A DNA stretch of 64,000 nucleotides from Spiroplasma alleghenense (GTDB taxonomy: Bacteria > Bacillota_I > Bacilli_A > Mycoplasmatales > Mycoplasmataceae), in contig NZ_CP031376.1 of assembly GCF_003363775.1 (NCBI RefSeq), positions 558,001 through 622,000 on the forward strand, read 5' to 3'. The notes under the pieces were generated by a model. That model saw only the letters and a program-made list of their open reading frames with translations, was not told the DNA's origin and ran no database searches. The translations under genes and the position numbers were made by a program. Shown piece by piece: positions 31,851 through 43,351 of the stretch; position 1 is the stretch's first letter; each line of letters opens with the position of its first letter.

Positions 31851-32714
31851 ATGATATTAGGTACATTATTTGCAAGTATAATTGGTTACTTGATTGGAAG
31901 TATTAGTTTTTCGATAGTTTTTGTTAGATTTAAAACTGGTGGCGATGTTCGAAAACATGGTAGTAATAATGCTGGAGCAACAAATGCTAGCAGGATTTTA
32001 GGAAAAAAATGAGGTTTATTCATTGTTTTTCTAGACCTTGTTAAAGTAGTGGTTGCATCATTTGTTGCTTTAGGAATAAGCGCGATTCCGCATTCATTAT
32101 TTTCTGAAACTTCGTTATTTATCCCGGCTCTGTTCGCCTTAATTGGCCACTGTTACCCGGTCTATTACAAATTTAAAGGTGGAAAGGCTGTTAGTTGTTT
32201 TATTGGTCTAATATTAGTCGCAAATGGCTTCTATGCGGTTATTTTCACCATCATCTGATGAACTACTATATTTGTTTTTAGAAAAATAAGTATTTCATCA
32301 CTTGCAGCAACTATTGGGGTTTTGATTTTAGCTTGAGTACCTCAAATATCAAGTTTATCAAATTTCAGTATAAATGGTAGTGATTTTAATCAAATTTACT
32401 TCCAAGATGATTTTGTCAGTCGCCAAACTTGAATGAATTTCTTTCATAGTTTTGTTGGTCAAGATGGTGATTACTTTTTTGAAAGTTGATTAGTAATTAA
32501 CATTACTGTTACAATTGGGGGTATTATTCTAATTATAAAACACCATGCTAATATCAAAAGACTATTCCAAGGTACAGAACCATATTACTTTACTTACGGA
32601 CAAAAAACTAAGCGTATTGATGTGACAAAAGAATCAGATCAGTTAGTAGAAAAAGAATCAGTTGTAAAAGAACTAAAATCAAAAATAACCAAAAAAGGCA
32701 ATTCATCAGAATAA
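31851..32714 (+). CDS. plsY: Acyl-phosphate:glycerol-3-phosphate acyltransferase PlsY
   Basis: 287 residues, multi-span membrane enzyme that starts phospholipid synthesis by acylating glycerol 3-phosphate. Signatures: Y-L-I-G-S-I-S-F-S near the N-terminus, [10 protein letters not shown], and F-K-G-G-K-A-V after the third span. It is about 80 residues longer than typical because of an extended middle loop and a charged C-terminal tail. AAAGGAG precedes the ATG. Confidence 0.94.
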
Positions 32715-32729
32715 TGAATTGCCTTTTTT
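32691..32729. terminator. Bidirectional terminator of plsY and the UPF0154 gene
   Basis: AAAAAAGGCAATTCAT, seven-base loop, ATGAATTGCCTTTTTT. Confidence 0.88.
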
Positions 32730-32738
32730 AAATAATAT

Positions 32739-32957
32739 CTAAGCGCCTTTTTTAACTGCGTTCATAGTTCTTTTTATATCGCTTTCGCTTGGTTTACGAC
32801 CCATGCTCATATACATTGCACGAATTTGTGCTTCATTTATAGGTGGGTTTTCTTTCAGTTGTTTCTTTACGATTTTTTTAGTAATTAAAAAACCGCTAAA
32901 ACCTCCGACTACGAGTGCAACAATAATTAAAATTAATACTCAATATCACTCTAGCAT
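32739..32957 (-). CDS. UPF0154 family small membrane protein (YneF-like)
   Basis: 72 residues: one N-terminal membrane span (I-I-V-A-L-V-V-G-G-F-S-G-F), then K-K-I-V-K-K-Q-L-K-E-N-P-P-I-N and M-Y-M-S-M-G-R-K-P-S-E, the UPF0154 signature. AGGGGGG precedes the ATG. Two TGA codons near the start read as Trp. The family's role is unknown. Confidence 0.88.
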
Positions 32958-33006
32958 TGTAATCCCCCCTTCATAATATTTTTCTCTAATTAGAATAACA
33001 CATTTT

Positions 33007-34983
33007 TTATTTATTTAATTTTTTAATTATTTCTTTACTAATTTTTTCAACTGTAAAGCCAAATTCTTTAATTACCAAATCACCAGGAGCTGAATGACCA
33101 AATTCATCAATTCCAAAACTATATCCAGAATCGCCTAAATATTTTCCTCATCCAAATGTTGTTCCCATTTCAATTGAAAATCTTTGAGTGTTTTTATTAA
33201 TAATTTTGTCTTTGTAGTCTTTTGGTTGTTGATCAAATAAATTCATTGATGGCATTGAAACGACGTTAACTCCAATTTTTTGAGTTTTTTCAATTTCATC
33301 ACGAACCTTAATCGCTAAGTTTACTTCACTACCAGTGGCAATCAAAGTAACTTTGGCATTTTTTGATTCTCTTATTAGGTAAGCGCCCTTTTTAACGTTT
33401 TCAAGAACTTTTTCATTTTGAATTTCTTCTAAATCTTGACGAGTTAAAATGAATGCACTTGGATGATTTTTATCCTCTAATGCTGTCATATAAGCTGCGT
33501 AAGTTTCTTTAAAATCAGCAGGTCTAAAAACATTTAAACCCGGAATACTTCTTAGCATTGCTAATTGTTCAACAGGTTCATGAGTTGGTCCATCTTCTCC
33601 GACTGCAACTGAATCGTGAGTGAAAACATAAAAGCTTTGTAAATTCATTAAAGCAGCTAATCTTATGGCTGGTTTCATGTAATCTGAGAACACAAAGAAT
33701 CCTCCAGCAAATGGTAATAAACCTCCGTGAGCAGCAATTCCGTTATTAATTGCTGTCATTCCAAATTCTCTTACCCCATACATTAAGTTTCTTCCAACAA
33801 GGTTTTTGTTATTAAAATTACCATCTGCTCCTTTAGCTTTTGTTGAGGCGGTTAAATCTGCACTTCCCCCAATAAAAGAAGGAATTAGTTGTGAAATTTT
33901 GTCTAAAACTTGACCAGAAGAAACCCTTGTTGCTTGCGCTTTTCCAGGAACCATGCTTTCAAAATCGCTTTCCTTAATTTGGTAATTTTTAGAAATTGCA
34001 TTTTTGAATTCTTTAAATTCTGTTGGGAAAGCTTTTTCATAATCTTTTAGTAATTTATCTCATTGCTCTTGAACTTTAGCTCCACGTTGAGCCACTTTTT
34101 CTTGGTAATGATCATAAACTTCTTTATCAATTTGAAAACTTTCGTTTGTTCAATTGTAATATTTTTTAACATTAACTAAATCATCTTTAACTGGTTCTCC
34201 ATGAACTGAACTGGTTCCTTGTTTGGTTGCTCCCAATCCGATTATAGTTTTAACTTCAATGTAAGTTGGTTTTGAAGATTTTTTAGCTTTTTCAATTGCC
34301 TTGCTAATTGCATTTAAGTCTTCTCCATCAGTTACTAAAATAGTTTCTCAATTAGCTGATTTAAATCTTTCAATCATATTTTCAGATTGGGCAACATTAA
34401 CTGGTCCATCCAATTGAATATCATTTGAATCATGAAAAACGATTAATTTGTTTAATTGATAATTACCAGCAAACGAAATTGCCTCTTGAGAAATTCCTTC
34501 TTGCAAATCTCCGTCCCCAAGTAAAACGTAGGTAAAGTGATCAATAATTTCAAATTTAGGTTTATTGAATTTACCTGCTAAATGTTTTTCAGCCACGGCC
34601 ATTCCAACTGCTGCTGCTAGACCTTGTCCTAAAGGTCCGGTTGTCACCTCAACACCATCTGTCATTCCAAATTCGGGATGACCTGGAGTTAATGAATGTA
34701 ATTGACGAAATTGTTTTAAATCCTCAATTGATAATTTATGACCACTTAAGTGTAAAATTGAGTATAATAATCCACTTCCATGACCTGCTGATAAAACGAA
34801 TCTATCGCGATTAAATCACTTAGAATCTTTTGGATTAATATTGATATGTTTTGTATACAATTCATATACCATTGGAGCTGCCCCTAAAATAATTCCAGGG
34901 TGCCCTGAGTTAGCCTTATTTACTGCTTCTACTCCTAAAATTCTTAAACTGTTTAAAAATTTGTTACTTTTATTGTCCACCAT
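33007..34983 (-). CDS. tkt: Transketolase
   Basis: 658 residues, full length. The thiamine diphosphate motif G-D-G-D-L-Q-E-G begins at 156 and the pyrimidine-domain glutamate is in [10 protein letters not shown]. It moves two-carbon units among sugar phosphates in the non-oxidative pentose phosphate pathway. It feeds the same sugar-phosphate pool as deoC and dxs in this window. It is monocistronic with GGAG before the ATG. Confidence 0.96.
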
Positions 34984-35078
34984 TAAATAAATCTCCTTGA
35001 CTTTATTATTATATAACTAATTTTATAGATTATAAATAATTTTGGAATTTTTACCATTTAAATTAATATAAAATAACT

Positions 35079-35105
35079 AAAAATAGTAGCATTAGCTACT
35101 ATTTT
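35079..35105 (-). terminator. Terminator of the yqeG-yqeH-glk run
   Basis: AAAATAGTAGC, four-base loop, GCTACTATTTTT on the minus strand, just after the DUF896 gene. Confidence 0.8.
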
Positions 35106-35111
35106 AAAAAA

Positions 35112-35309
35112 TTATTTTCGTTTCGGGGTAATGTCGTTCCCATCTTTATCCACAACTTTAATTGCTTCTAAATGTTGTTTAAATCCAGCTCGAAAGTTTT
35201 TAATATATTCTTCACGCAATAGTGTTCGCTCATTTGTTTCGCTTAAAGTTAAATCTCTATCCTTAGCAATTTGGCTTAACTCATTAATTCTCTTAATTAA
35301 CTTTTCCAT
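35112..35309 (-). CDS. DUF896 / UPF0291 family protein (YnzC-like)
   Basis: 65 residues. The pattern R-I-N-E-L-S-Q-I-A-K-D-R-D-L-T then L-R-E-E-Y-I-K-N-F-R-A-G-F defines DUF896. ATG 35309 lies one base after the glk stop, with AAGG in the end of glk; longer starts would sit inside glk without a site. Function unknown. Confidence 0.9.
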   Translation of the reverse strand: MEKLIKRINELSQIAKDRDLTLSETNERTLLREEYIKNFRAGFKQHLEAIKVVDKDGNDITPKRK

Positions 35310-35310
35310 A

Positions 35311-36267
35311 TTACTTACCTTCTTTTTGAAGAGCATAATATGCGGCTCCAATTATCCCAGCATCATTTCCTAATTCTGCGGTTTGAATTTTTAAATCCGC
35401 TGCATAAACTGGCAACAATAATGGTTTTAGTCCGGTTCTGATAATATCAATTAGAGGGTCACCCATTTTGCTCCCCCCTCCACCAATTAAAATTGCTTCT
35501 GGATCCAATGCTTTAGTCATTAGTGCCATATGATTTAATAATGGCTTATACATTGTGATAATTAAATCTTTTAAATCTTGGGGAAAATTATTTTTTTTAT
35601 AGACATTCGCGATGTCTACCATTTCAACTTCTTGGGGATTAGGAAAGTAACTTAAAGTTGAGTGATTTGGATTTTTCAGTCAAAATTTCTTAATGGCTTT
35701 ACTTAGACCAACAGCGCTTGTGGTCGGTTCTAAACAATGTTTCAAACCACAATTACAGTCAATTTCGTGTTGCATATCACCACCGTGACCAAATTCTCCC
35801 GCATAACCGTGTTGACCTTGAATTAATTGTCCGTTAATGATGATTGCTCCTCCGATTCCAGTACCAAGAGTGTAAAAAACCACTGATTTATATTTTTCCC
35901 CAGATCCAACTCAAAACTCACCTAGCGCTGCTGCGTTGGCGTCATTTAAAACGACTACAGGTTTTTTGAATAATTTTTCTGCTTGATCTTTGAGATTAAA
36001 GTCGAATCAATTAAGATTACCAGCGATTCTAACAATACCTTGTTCATGGTCGATGAATCCCGCAGTTGAAAATCCGATTAAATCAATTTCTTCGTATTGA
36101 AAGTTTGATTCCTTCAGTTTTTCCTTAATTTTTTCTAACAGATTGGGTAAAATGTTTTTCATATCGTTTTCTACAATAAAGTTAATATCTACCTTACCAT
36201 TCTGATCAACAATTCCAACTTTTGCGCTTGTCCCACCAAGATCGATTGACAATATTTTATTTTTCAT
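35311..36267 (-). CDS. glk: ROK family glucokinase
   Basis: 318 residues. ATP loop D-L-G-G-T-S-A-K at 9-16; sugar site G-E-F-G-H at 157-161; the ROK zinc motif C-N-C-G-L-K-H-C at 171-178. It phosphorylates glucose or a related sugar in the cytoplasm. It begins 11 bases after yqeH. TGA codons at about 35680 and 36007 are Trp. Confidence 0.9.
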
Positions 36268-36278
36268 TATTTCACCCC

Positions 36279-37499
36279 TTAAATAAGTGCTGGTAACAAT
36301 TGGATTTTAACACCCATTGCTGTTTTTGGAAATGTCACACTAATTTTTAATCCTGGATAGGAATTGAAATTAACTCATCCTAAACCCGAAATATGTAAGT
36401 CAACATTTTCGCTTTTAGAAAATTCAAATTTTTTAGTTTCAAATTCACTGTCATTATCAGCTAAGCGAGGAGCTAATACATGACGATTTTTTCTAAAGTA
36501 ATTTTCAGCATTGATTGCCTTAGTTCGATGCAATGGTAAATTTCGATTTACATAGAAATGAAAATTTGTGGCATTGCGCGATTTATGATTACTTAGTGGA
36601 TTAATTCCCTCTTCGAAAGTGATTCAAGCAATTCCACCATAAAAAATTGTTTGTCCCGATTCTAATTGATAAGTTTTTTGAACTAATTCTTTGGCGAAAA
36701 AGAAAAAGTCTCAATATGAAGTTGCTGTTGCATTAGCTATGTGATGATGTTTCACCAAACCCGGAGTATCATAAATAGAATTGTTTTCTGTAAAATTAAT
36801 TTTTATTCTGTCTAAAGTTGTATTTACATATTTACTAGCAACAATTGAAGAAATTTGGTTATTTGCTTTTAACATGGCGTTTATTAGGCTCGACTTACCA
36901 GCATTAGAAATTCCAACAACATACTGATCATAACTTACCTTCATTATTTCTTTTAGCAATTCTTCAACATAAATATTTTTCAAAGAACTTGTTAAAATAA
37001 TTTTAGATTCTTTTAATGGAGTTGATGAAAATAGCTCCTTAACATATTTAATTATTTTCTCAGGTTTAACTGATTTTGGTAATAAGTCCTTTTTGTTAAC
37101 AACGATTACAACTTCTTTAGTGGCAATTAATGATTCCAATCAAGTAATTCTGCTACCAGGAAGGTCGAATATATCGATTACATAATAGTAACGAATTTTA
37201 TTTTTTTCTTTATTGATATTGTCTAAAATTTCAATAAAATCTTTATCATTAATTTCTTGTTCGACTAGACTATTATAGTACTTTATTTTAAAGCAACGAA
37301 GACAATAATCTTGCAGTTCGATATCCTTTACATAACCAGGTTTTTTAATATCTCTGGTATGAAGAAAATGACCACATCCAACACACTTTTTATTAGACTC
37401 GTTTTTATTAGTTGTATTACCAACATTTTCATCATTTTCTTTTAAAGCAGTTTTTGACTTGCCTTTTTTGCTTCCATCATCTGAATTAAAGAATCTCAT
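36279..37499 (-). CDS. yqeH: Ribosome biogenesis GTPase YqeH
   Basis: 406 residues. A four-Cys zinc finger (C39, C42, C66, C69) precedes a circularly permuted GTPase: N-K-K-D (G4) at 135-138, then G-I-S-N-A-G-K-S-S (G1) at 196-204, then D-T-P-G (G3) at 244-247. The C-terminal domain is present. It assists 30S assembly. It overlaps yqeG by 14 bases; yqeG-yqeH adjacency is as in Bacillus. Confidence 0.94.
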
Positions 37500-38079
37500 A
37501 ATTACCTCCTAATTCACCCTCTGTATAAAAACCTTCCTGAAGAATATTTTTTTGTGACAAACTCTTATAAATAAAGTTCTCCAAGAACCTCACAATTTTG
37601 CTGTCCTCATTTATTTTACTAATTGGTGAAACCAAAATACTTTTAATGTGAGCTCGATTGGCGACTAAAATATCAGTTATTAGTTGATCGCCAATCATAA
37701 TAATTTCTGAATCATCGAATGGTAGTAATTTTTTTACAATTTTCATTTTACCCAAAAGCGGCTTTTTACAATCTCAAAAATAATTTTCAATCCCAGCTTT
37801 TTTTGCGAAGTTTTGAACTCTACTTCTGATATTATTTGAAAACAAAACAAATTCAAAACCATTTTCCTTAACATTTTTAACAAAATTCATTATATCTGCA
37901 TTTGGAACTCTTTGATTTCAACCAATCAAAGTATTATCTAAATCACATAAAATAACTTTAATTCCGCTATTTTTCAAACTATTTAAATTAATTTTTTTAT
38001 AACTTCTTAAGTAAATTGAGGGTTTGAAATAGTTTAGAAGTAAAAAGTTTCTGCCGCTGTTATTTTTCTTATTTGCCAT
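37486..38079 (-). CDS. yqeG: YqeG family HAD-type phosphatase
   Basis: 197 residues. HAD motif I is C-D-L-D-N-T-L (D46, D48); a later G-D-Q-L-I-T-D-I-L gives motif IV, with Lys in C-K-K-P before it. The family is YqeG (HAD subfamily IIIA) with unknown substrate. GGAGGG precedes the ATG. Confidence 0.9.
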
Positions 38080-38137
38080 TTTTAAGCCCTCCCTTTAGAC
38101 ACATATTTATATTATATTTGAATTTAATGCCAAATTG

Positions 38138-39067
38138 CTAACTTTGACCACTTTTTATGTATTTATTATCTTTATACGGAAGGAAAGAAAATGAATACAA
38201 AAAATCAATTAGTAATAATAATTTTAAAACATCGTTATAGCAATGTTTACGTATTTGTTTTATATCATTATTCAATTCTTTATATTTTTCTAGACTCACT
38301 TTTTTATAACTATAAAATTCAAGAGCTCGACAAGAGAGTTCATAAACATCTTTCTCCTCATAAAAATCATAATTATTTATTTGTTTAAAATAATCAAAAA
38401 ACTTTTTCAAACCCGGTATGGAAATCATATCTTCGCCACACCAACCTGTCTTTAAAAAATTTTTAACATGAAATTCATGCCCCTCTTTATTAAAATTAGA
38501 AAAAGCTAAAGCTTCTTCTAATGGTTTATAAATATCAAAAGAATTAATGTCTGGTAAAGGACCTTTGCTATTGAAGTTGAATAAATCAATTTTTTTATTC
38601 TTGAATAATCCGTGGTATTTAGCTGCTCACTCGCGAATTATTTTATTATCATTAGTACCACCGGCAACAATCATTGTTCTTATTCTTTTTTTAATGCAGT
38701 TTGACAAAAAACTTTTAATCATTTTTTCGTACTGAGCTTCAAAGTCATACTTGCTATCGTTATAACCCCTTTTTAGAGATACCGATTGTATCGCTTTTGT
38801 ATTATCTCTTGTTGTAATTTCTTTTAAGTTACTTATAAATGAATATTGAAAAACTACTACTACATCTTTTCTATTTTCATTATAAAGCTTTTCGTTGTTT
38901 GGATCATTTCGGTCGTGGGAGTGGTTGAAAAATTCAGTATCAATAACAATCGCTGGAAATTTAATCTGACTTAAGTAAGAATTTAACTTAGTTCGATCAA
39001 TTTTCATAAATTGATGTTCATTAATAAAGAATTTGCCATCTCTTGGCGTAATTGAATATTTCTTCAT
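38138..39067 (-). CDS. Predicted RNase H-fold (DnaQ-like) exonuclease
   Basis: 309 residues. V-I-D-T-E-F-F at about 40-46 fits exonuclease motif I (D-x-E). A hydrophobic strand then A-G-G-T-N-D-N-K-I-I fits motif II, and H-C-Y-N-D (H-x-x-x-D) late in the protein fits motif III, between the DEDDy and DEDDh forms. The spacing suits a 3'-5' exonuclease, but I have no family name. TGA at two or more sites is Trp. It lies 58 bases upstream of yqeG. Confidence 0.5.
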
Positions 39068-39162
39068 GATACCACTCTCTCTTAATAAATAATATCAAAT
39101 AAATTCTATTTTTTAAAAGTATTATGTTATAACATTTAAGTAAGAAAGTTTTGGAGATTTAA

Positions 39163-40014
39163 ATGAAAAAAACCAATTATGATAAAAATTTAAAGCAATT
39201 TATAGATGAAATTGCTTTGTCTTGATTTAAAAATAATTTATCAATTAAAATAGAAAAATTAAAAAAAGACTTTTTAGAAATTTCAAACGGTGGTTTTGGT
39301 GAGTTCAACCCCCTAAGCGATGAAAATGCTGCAATTTCAATTAAACCACAGGTGATTGACAATGTCTACAAAGATTTTCAAATTAGGGTATCTGAGTGAA
39401 AAACCATTGAAGACATTAACTCATACTCTATTGATAGCCAAAATATTTTTGATTTATCAAAAATATTTTCAAATCAAAATACAGAAATCGGGACAGATAT
39501 TGTTCAAGACTTAATTGAAAATCAAGTTGATATTGGAGAATTGATTGTTAAAGTTCAAATTGAAACTATCATTAAAATGTTGGCAAATAGCCTAGAAATA
39601 ATGAATGATTTGGTAAATAAATTAGGACCTACTACCACATTGCAAAGTATCGATTTAGAGGACTTAGATTACATTTTAAAATTAAGTATTAAAAAATCAG
39701 TTGATAATTTTGAAAAATGAATAAATAGCAATTATAAAGAACTAGAAAATTTTAAGGAAGAATTTTTAATTCTTAAAGACGATAAAAAAGATTTAGAAAT
39801 TAGGTTAGAAAAAGCTGATGTAATCAACATATTCTTTAAACAATTTAAAAGTAAAGAAATCGCCAAAGACATTGAGTCAATTGATTTAAATAATGATGCT
39901 GGTGTTTCGCAAAATACAGCTGAAAAGTTCATTAATTTTACTAACGGAGCACAAATAGCTGGAGATATTAAAAACCGTATTAAAATAGCTATTTTAATAA
40001 AAGAATCTTTTTAA
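39163..40014 (+). CDS. Unknown acidic helical protein
   Basis: 283 residues; three TGA codons read as Trp (39222, 39397, 39718). It is helical and acidic, with coiled-coil-like stretches (L-E-N-F-K-E-E-F-L-I-L-K-D-D-K-K), a middle D-L-I-E-N-Q-V-D-I-G and no signal peptide or membrane segments. Family not recognised. GGAG seven bases before the ATG and a terminator after the stop support it as a real gene. Confidence 0.65.
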
Positions 40015-40045
40015 AACTTTGTTCAATATTTAACAAAGTTTTTTA
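40013..40045 (+). terminator. Terminator after the 283-residue gene
   Basis: AAAACTTTGTT, loop, AACAAAGTTTTTT. Confidence 0.8.
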
Positions 40046-40143
40046 TTTAAAAAAATATGGTTAAAGAAAATTTAATAAGCTAATTGATAATTATATCTAT
40101 GCAGCAAATATTTGATAAAATATTTAAAGAAAGTGGTGAATGA

Positions 40144-40641
40144 ATGAAAAAGGCGTTGTTAATAGTTGATTACCAATATGACTTTGTAAATCCTTTAGGA
40201 AGCCTATATGTTAAAGGTGCAGAAAAATTGTCAAATTACATCACGGAATTATTGACAAAATTTAAAGAAGAAAATCACATGGTTTTTGCTTCTCAAGACT
40301 GACATCCTAATAATCATTATTCATTTAAGCAATGAGGCGTTCATTGTTTACAAAATGAACAAGGCTCGCAATTGTGCCTTCCAGTTGATCAAGTTGATGA
40401 AATAATTATTAAAGGAACAGACCCTGAAATAGAAAGCTACAGCGCTTTTTATGATGAAAAAGGCAATAGTAATCATCTTCACGAAAAATTGGAGCAACTA
40501 GGCATCAAAGAACTAACAATTGTGGGAGTAGCCACCGATATTTGTGTTGCTAATACAGTTGCAGACGCAATTAAATTGGGTTACAAAACTATTCTAGACT
40601 TAGAGGGTTGTGCTGGATTTACCGACAAAATCCCCTTCTAA
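40144..40641 (+). CDS. pncA: Nicotinamidase / isochorismatase family hydrolase
   Basis: 165 residues. The catalytic triad is visible: D9 (V-D-Y-Q-Y-D-F), K90 and C134 (A-T-D-I-C-V-A-N-T). D52, H54 and H58 form the metal site. It converts nicotinamide to nicotinate for NAD salvage. Slightly short at the C-terminus compared with most PncA. It has its own terminator shared with arcC. Confidence 0.88.
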
Positions 40642-40658
40642 TTTACAATATTAAAGTT

Positions 40659-40687
40659 AAAAAAAGAATCCTAATGGATTCTTTTTT
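40659..40687. terminator. Bidirectional terminator of pncA and the arc operon
   Basis: AAAAAAAGAATCC, TAAT loop, GGATTCTTTTTT. Confidence 0.85.
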
Positions 40688-40691
40688 AGTG

Positions 40692-41624
40692 CTATAACAT
40701 TATTTTTGTTCCTGAATTTCCCTCAAGAACTTCTTTAACTTTTTCTAGATTTCCAATTACTGCAATATTATCTTTTTTTCTTGCAGCAAAACTAATTGCC
40801 GCTTCAACTTTTGGTAACATGCTTCCTGGAGCGAATTGGTTGTCTTTGATATGTTTCTCTAAATCTGTTGTTGAAATTTCCTTCAATGCTTCTTGGTTTG
40901 GTTTACCATAATTTATCATAATATTATCAACAGCAGTCAAGATAATTAGTTGATCGGCATTAATAATTTCTGCTAATTTTGCTGCAGCAAAATCTTTATC
41001 AATTACAGCAGCAACACCAACTAAATTTCTTTCTTCAAGAATGACAGGAATTCCTCCACCTCCTGCTGCGATTGGAACGATATGATTTTCAACCATTGAA
41101 ATAACAATATTTTTCTCAACGATATCAGTTGGTTTTGGTGAAGCGATGACTCTTCTTCATCCCCTACCAGCATCTTCTTTAATTGACCAATTATTTTTTG
41201 CTGCTAAATCTTTGGCGGTCTTTTCATCATAAAAAGATCCGATTGGTTTTGTAGGATTTTTAAATGCTTGGTCATTTTTATCAACTAATGTCTGAGTGAT
41301 TAAACTAGCAACTTCTTTTTTTAAATTCATTTTTTTTAACTCATTATTTAAAGCCTGTTGCAAATGATAACCAATGTAACCTTGACTCATACTTCCGCAT
41401 TCTGGAAAATCAACGATTGGAGATTTACTCTCATTTTTATGAGCAATATCAAACCCTAAGTTAATCATACCTACTTGAGGACCGTTACCATGAACAATCA
41501 CTAGTTTATTGCCTGCAGCAATAATATTTGCTAAATGTTTTGCGGTATTTTTAACAATTTGTTTTTGTTCTTCTGGGCTATCACCTAAAGCGTTTCCCCC
41601 GATTGCTACAACAATTTTACTCAT
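40692..41624 (-). CDS. arcC: Carbamate kinase
   Basis: 310 residues. G-G-N-A-L near the start, V-H-G-N-G-P-Q-V-G, G-R-G-W-R-R (Trp by TGA at 41157) and A-A-G-G-G-G-I-P-V are the family motifs. It makes ATP and ammonia/CO2 from carbamoyl phosphate, the energy step of arginine catabolism. ATG 41624 has AGGAG upstream. It is the last gene of the operon, after a hairpin. Confidence 0.95.
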
Positions 41625-41641
41625 TTTAATTTTCTCCTTTA

Positions 41642-41673
41642 TTAAAAATATCACACACCAAGTGTGTGATATT
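41642..41673 (-). terminator. Hairpin between arcD and arcC
   Basis: AATATCACACAC, four bases, TGTGTGATATT followed by T-rich sequence on the minus strand. It may lower arcC expression relative to the upstream genes, or act as an RNA-stabilising processing point. Confidence 0.7.
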
Positions 41674-41684
41674 AGTTTTTATTT

Positions 41685-43265
41685 TTAAAAAATTGGTGAT
41701 GGTAATAATGGACCAACTGAAAGTAATACAATCGAAATTAGTAATACTCCTAGTAGGTAAATTCATCCACCTTTAAATATTTTGCTGTACTCAATTTTAG
41801 CAATTCCTAATGCTCCCATTACTACTCCTGAAGTTGGAGTAAATAGGTTTAAGAAACCTGAAGCAAATGAGAATGCTGTAATCGATCCACTAGCCGCACT
41901 TATTGAAATGCTTCCAGCAACTGGTCCTCATAAAGGGAATATTGCTGTGGCAAATCCTGAAGTTGATGGAATTAAGAATGATAAAGGAATAAAGAGGAAG
42001 AAAGAAATTACTACAAATCCTATTGTATTTAATCCTCCCAGACCACTTGAAAGTCCAGTAATAATTAGAGTTTGTAAACCAGTTTCGCTCATAATGAATC
42101 CAAGTCCAGCTGCAACTGCAATTACCAAACATACTCCTAACATATCTTTACTTCCAACAATAAAACCATCAATATAGTCTTCCTCACCTTTTCAATCAAT
42201 TAATGCAATAATTAATGAACTAATAATGAAGAAACATGCAACCTCAACAAGTCCACCAGTTCCAAATCCTGGAATTAGTCCTGAAAGGAAGAAAACGTAT
42301 TTGTTAAATCATTCCCCCGCTTGTTCTGCACCGTTACTTCCTAGGATGTCATTTCACCCCACTAAGTACAAAATCATAATTACAAAGGTTAATAAAAACA
42401 CTACAAGTGAAGCGATTCTTTTTTTATTGAATTTTACTTCTTCAACTGATTCGCCAAGAAAGAAAATACGATCTCTTTCAGCTGTTTCGAAAACAACTGA
42501 TTTTTGTGGATTTTTTTTAACCTTACTTGCATATCACATAATAAAGCAAATTGTGAAAAAAGTGAAGATTATTCAACCAATTCAACGAAATGCCATTCCT
42601 GTACTAGTTGTTAGTTCTGCAACTTTTGAAGCTTCAACAGCCAAACCAATTAAGAATGGGTTTACTGTTGAGGCAACAACCCCGGCTCCGGCTCCAAATA
42701 AAACAATCATCAAGGCTGTAAAGCTATCAAAACCCGCAGCAATCATTAATGGAATTACAATCATGTAGAAACCTAATGTTTCTTCTGCCATCCCATAAGT
42801 TGAACCACAAAAACTGAAGAAGGTTACTAAGATTGGGATAACTCAAATTGTTCTTTTACCCATTTTTTTAGTTATTGATTGGGTAAAAGCTTCCAGTGCT
42901 TTTGTTCTCATTATTATGTTCAAGAAACCTCCCAAACAAATAATGAAGATAATAATATCCGCTTTACCAACAAATCCTTTAGTCATTGCTAGGAAAATAT
43001 CGAATATTCCAGCTCCTTTTACAACTACGTCTTTTTCAATTGTTTCAGGTACAAGAACTCCTCCACCAGGAGCGATATGTTCAGGAACTACTCTATCATA
43101 ACTTCAGCCTGCTAAATTACCAATTCAGGTAAATATCACAACTATAAATAGTATGAAAAACAAGATTGTAAACGACGTTGGCATTTTAAATTTTCTTTTT
43201 TTGGCTGGTTTCGAACTCTTATCAGCTTTGAAATCTACATCAACCACTTTGTCATTTTTTTTCAT
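41685..43265 (-). CDS. arcD: YfcC/ArcD family arginine-ornithine antiporter candidate
   Basis: 526 residues with about 12 membrane spans, of the C4-dicarboxylate anaerobic carrier (YfcC) type: G-G-F-L-N-I-I-M, C-G-S-T-Y-G-M-A-E-E and I-P-S-T-S-G-F-A-T-A. Its place between arcB and arcC suggests it exchanges arginine for ornithine; that substrate is inferred from context. Ten or so TGA-coded Trp fall mostly in membrane regions. Confidence 0.82.
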
Positions 43266-43351
43266 AAAAAACCTTTCTATATTTAACAGATATAATGTTT
43301 ATTTTAAACAATATTTCCTTAAATTAATAGTTCTTTATAATATTTTAAAAA

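Noticed and set aside
40144-40641. Truncated nicotinamidase pseudogene
   Set aside because: Short at the C-terminus, but all three catalytic residues and the metal site are present, so it is kept as a gene.
41782-42768. Plus-strand frames over arcD
   Set aside because: Shadows of a hydrophobic minus-strand gene; the arcD frame explains the region fully.
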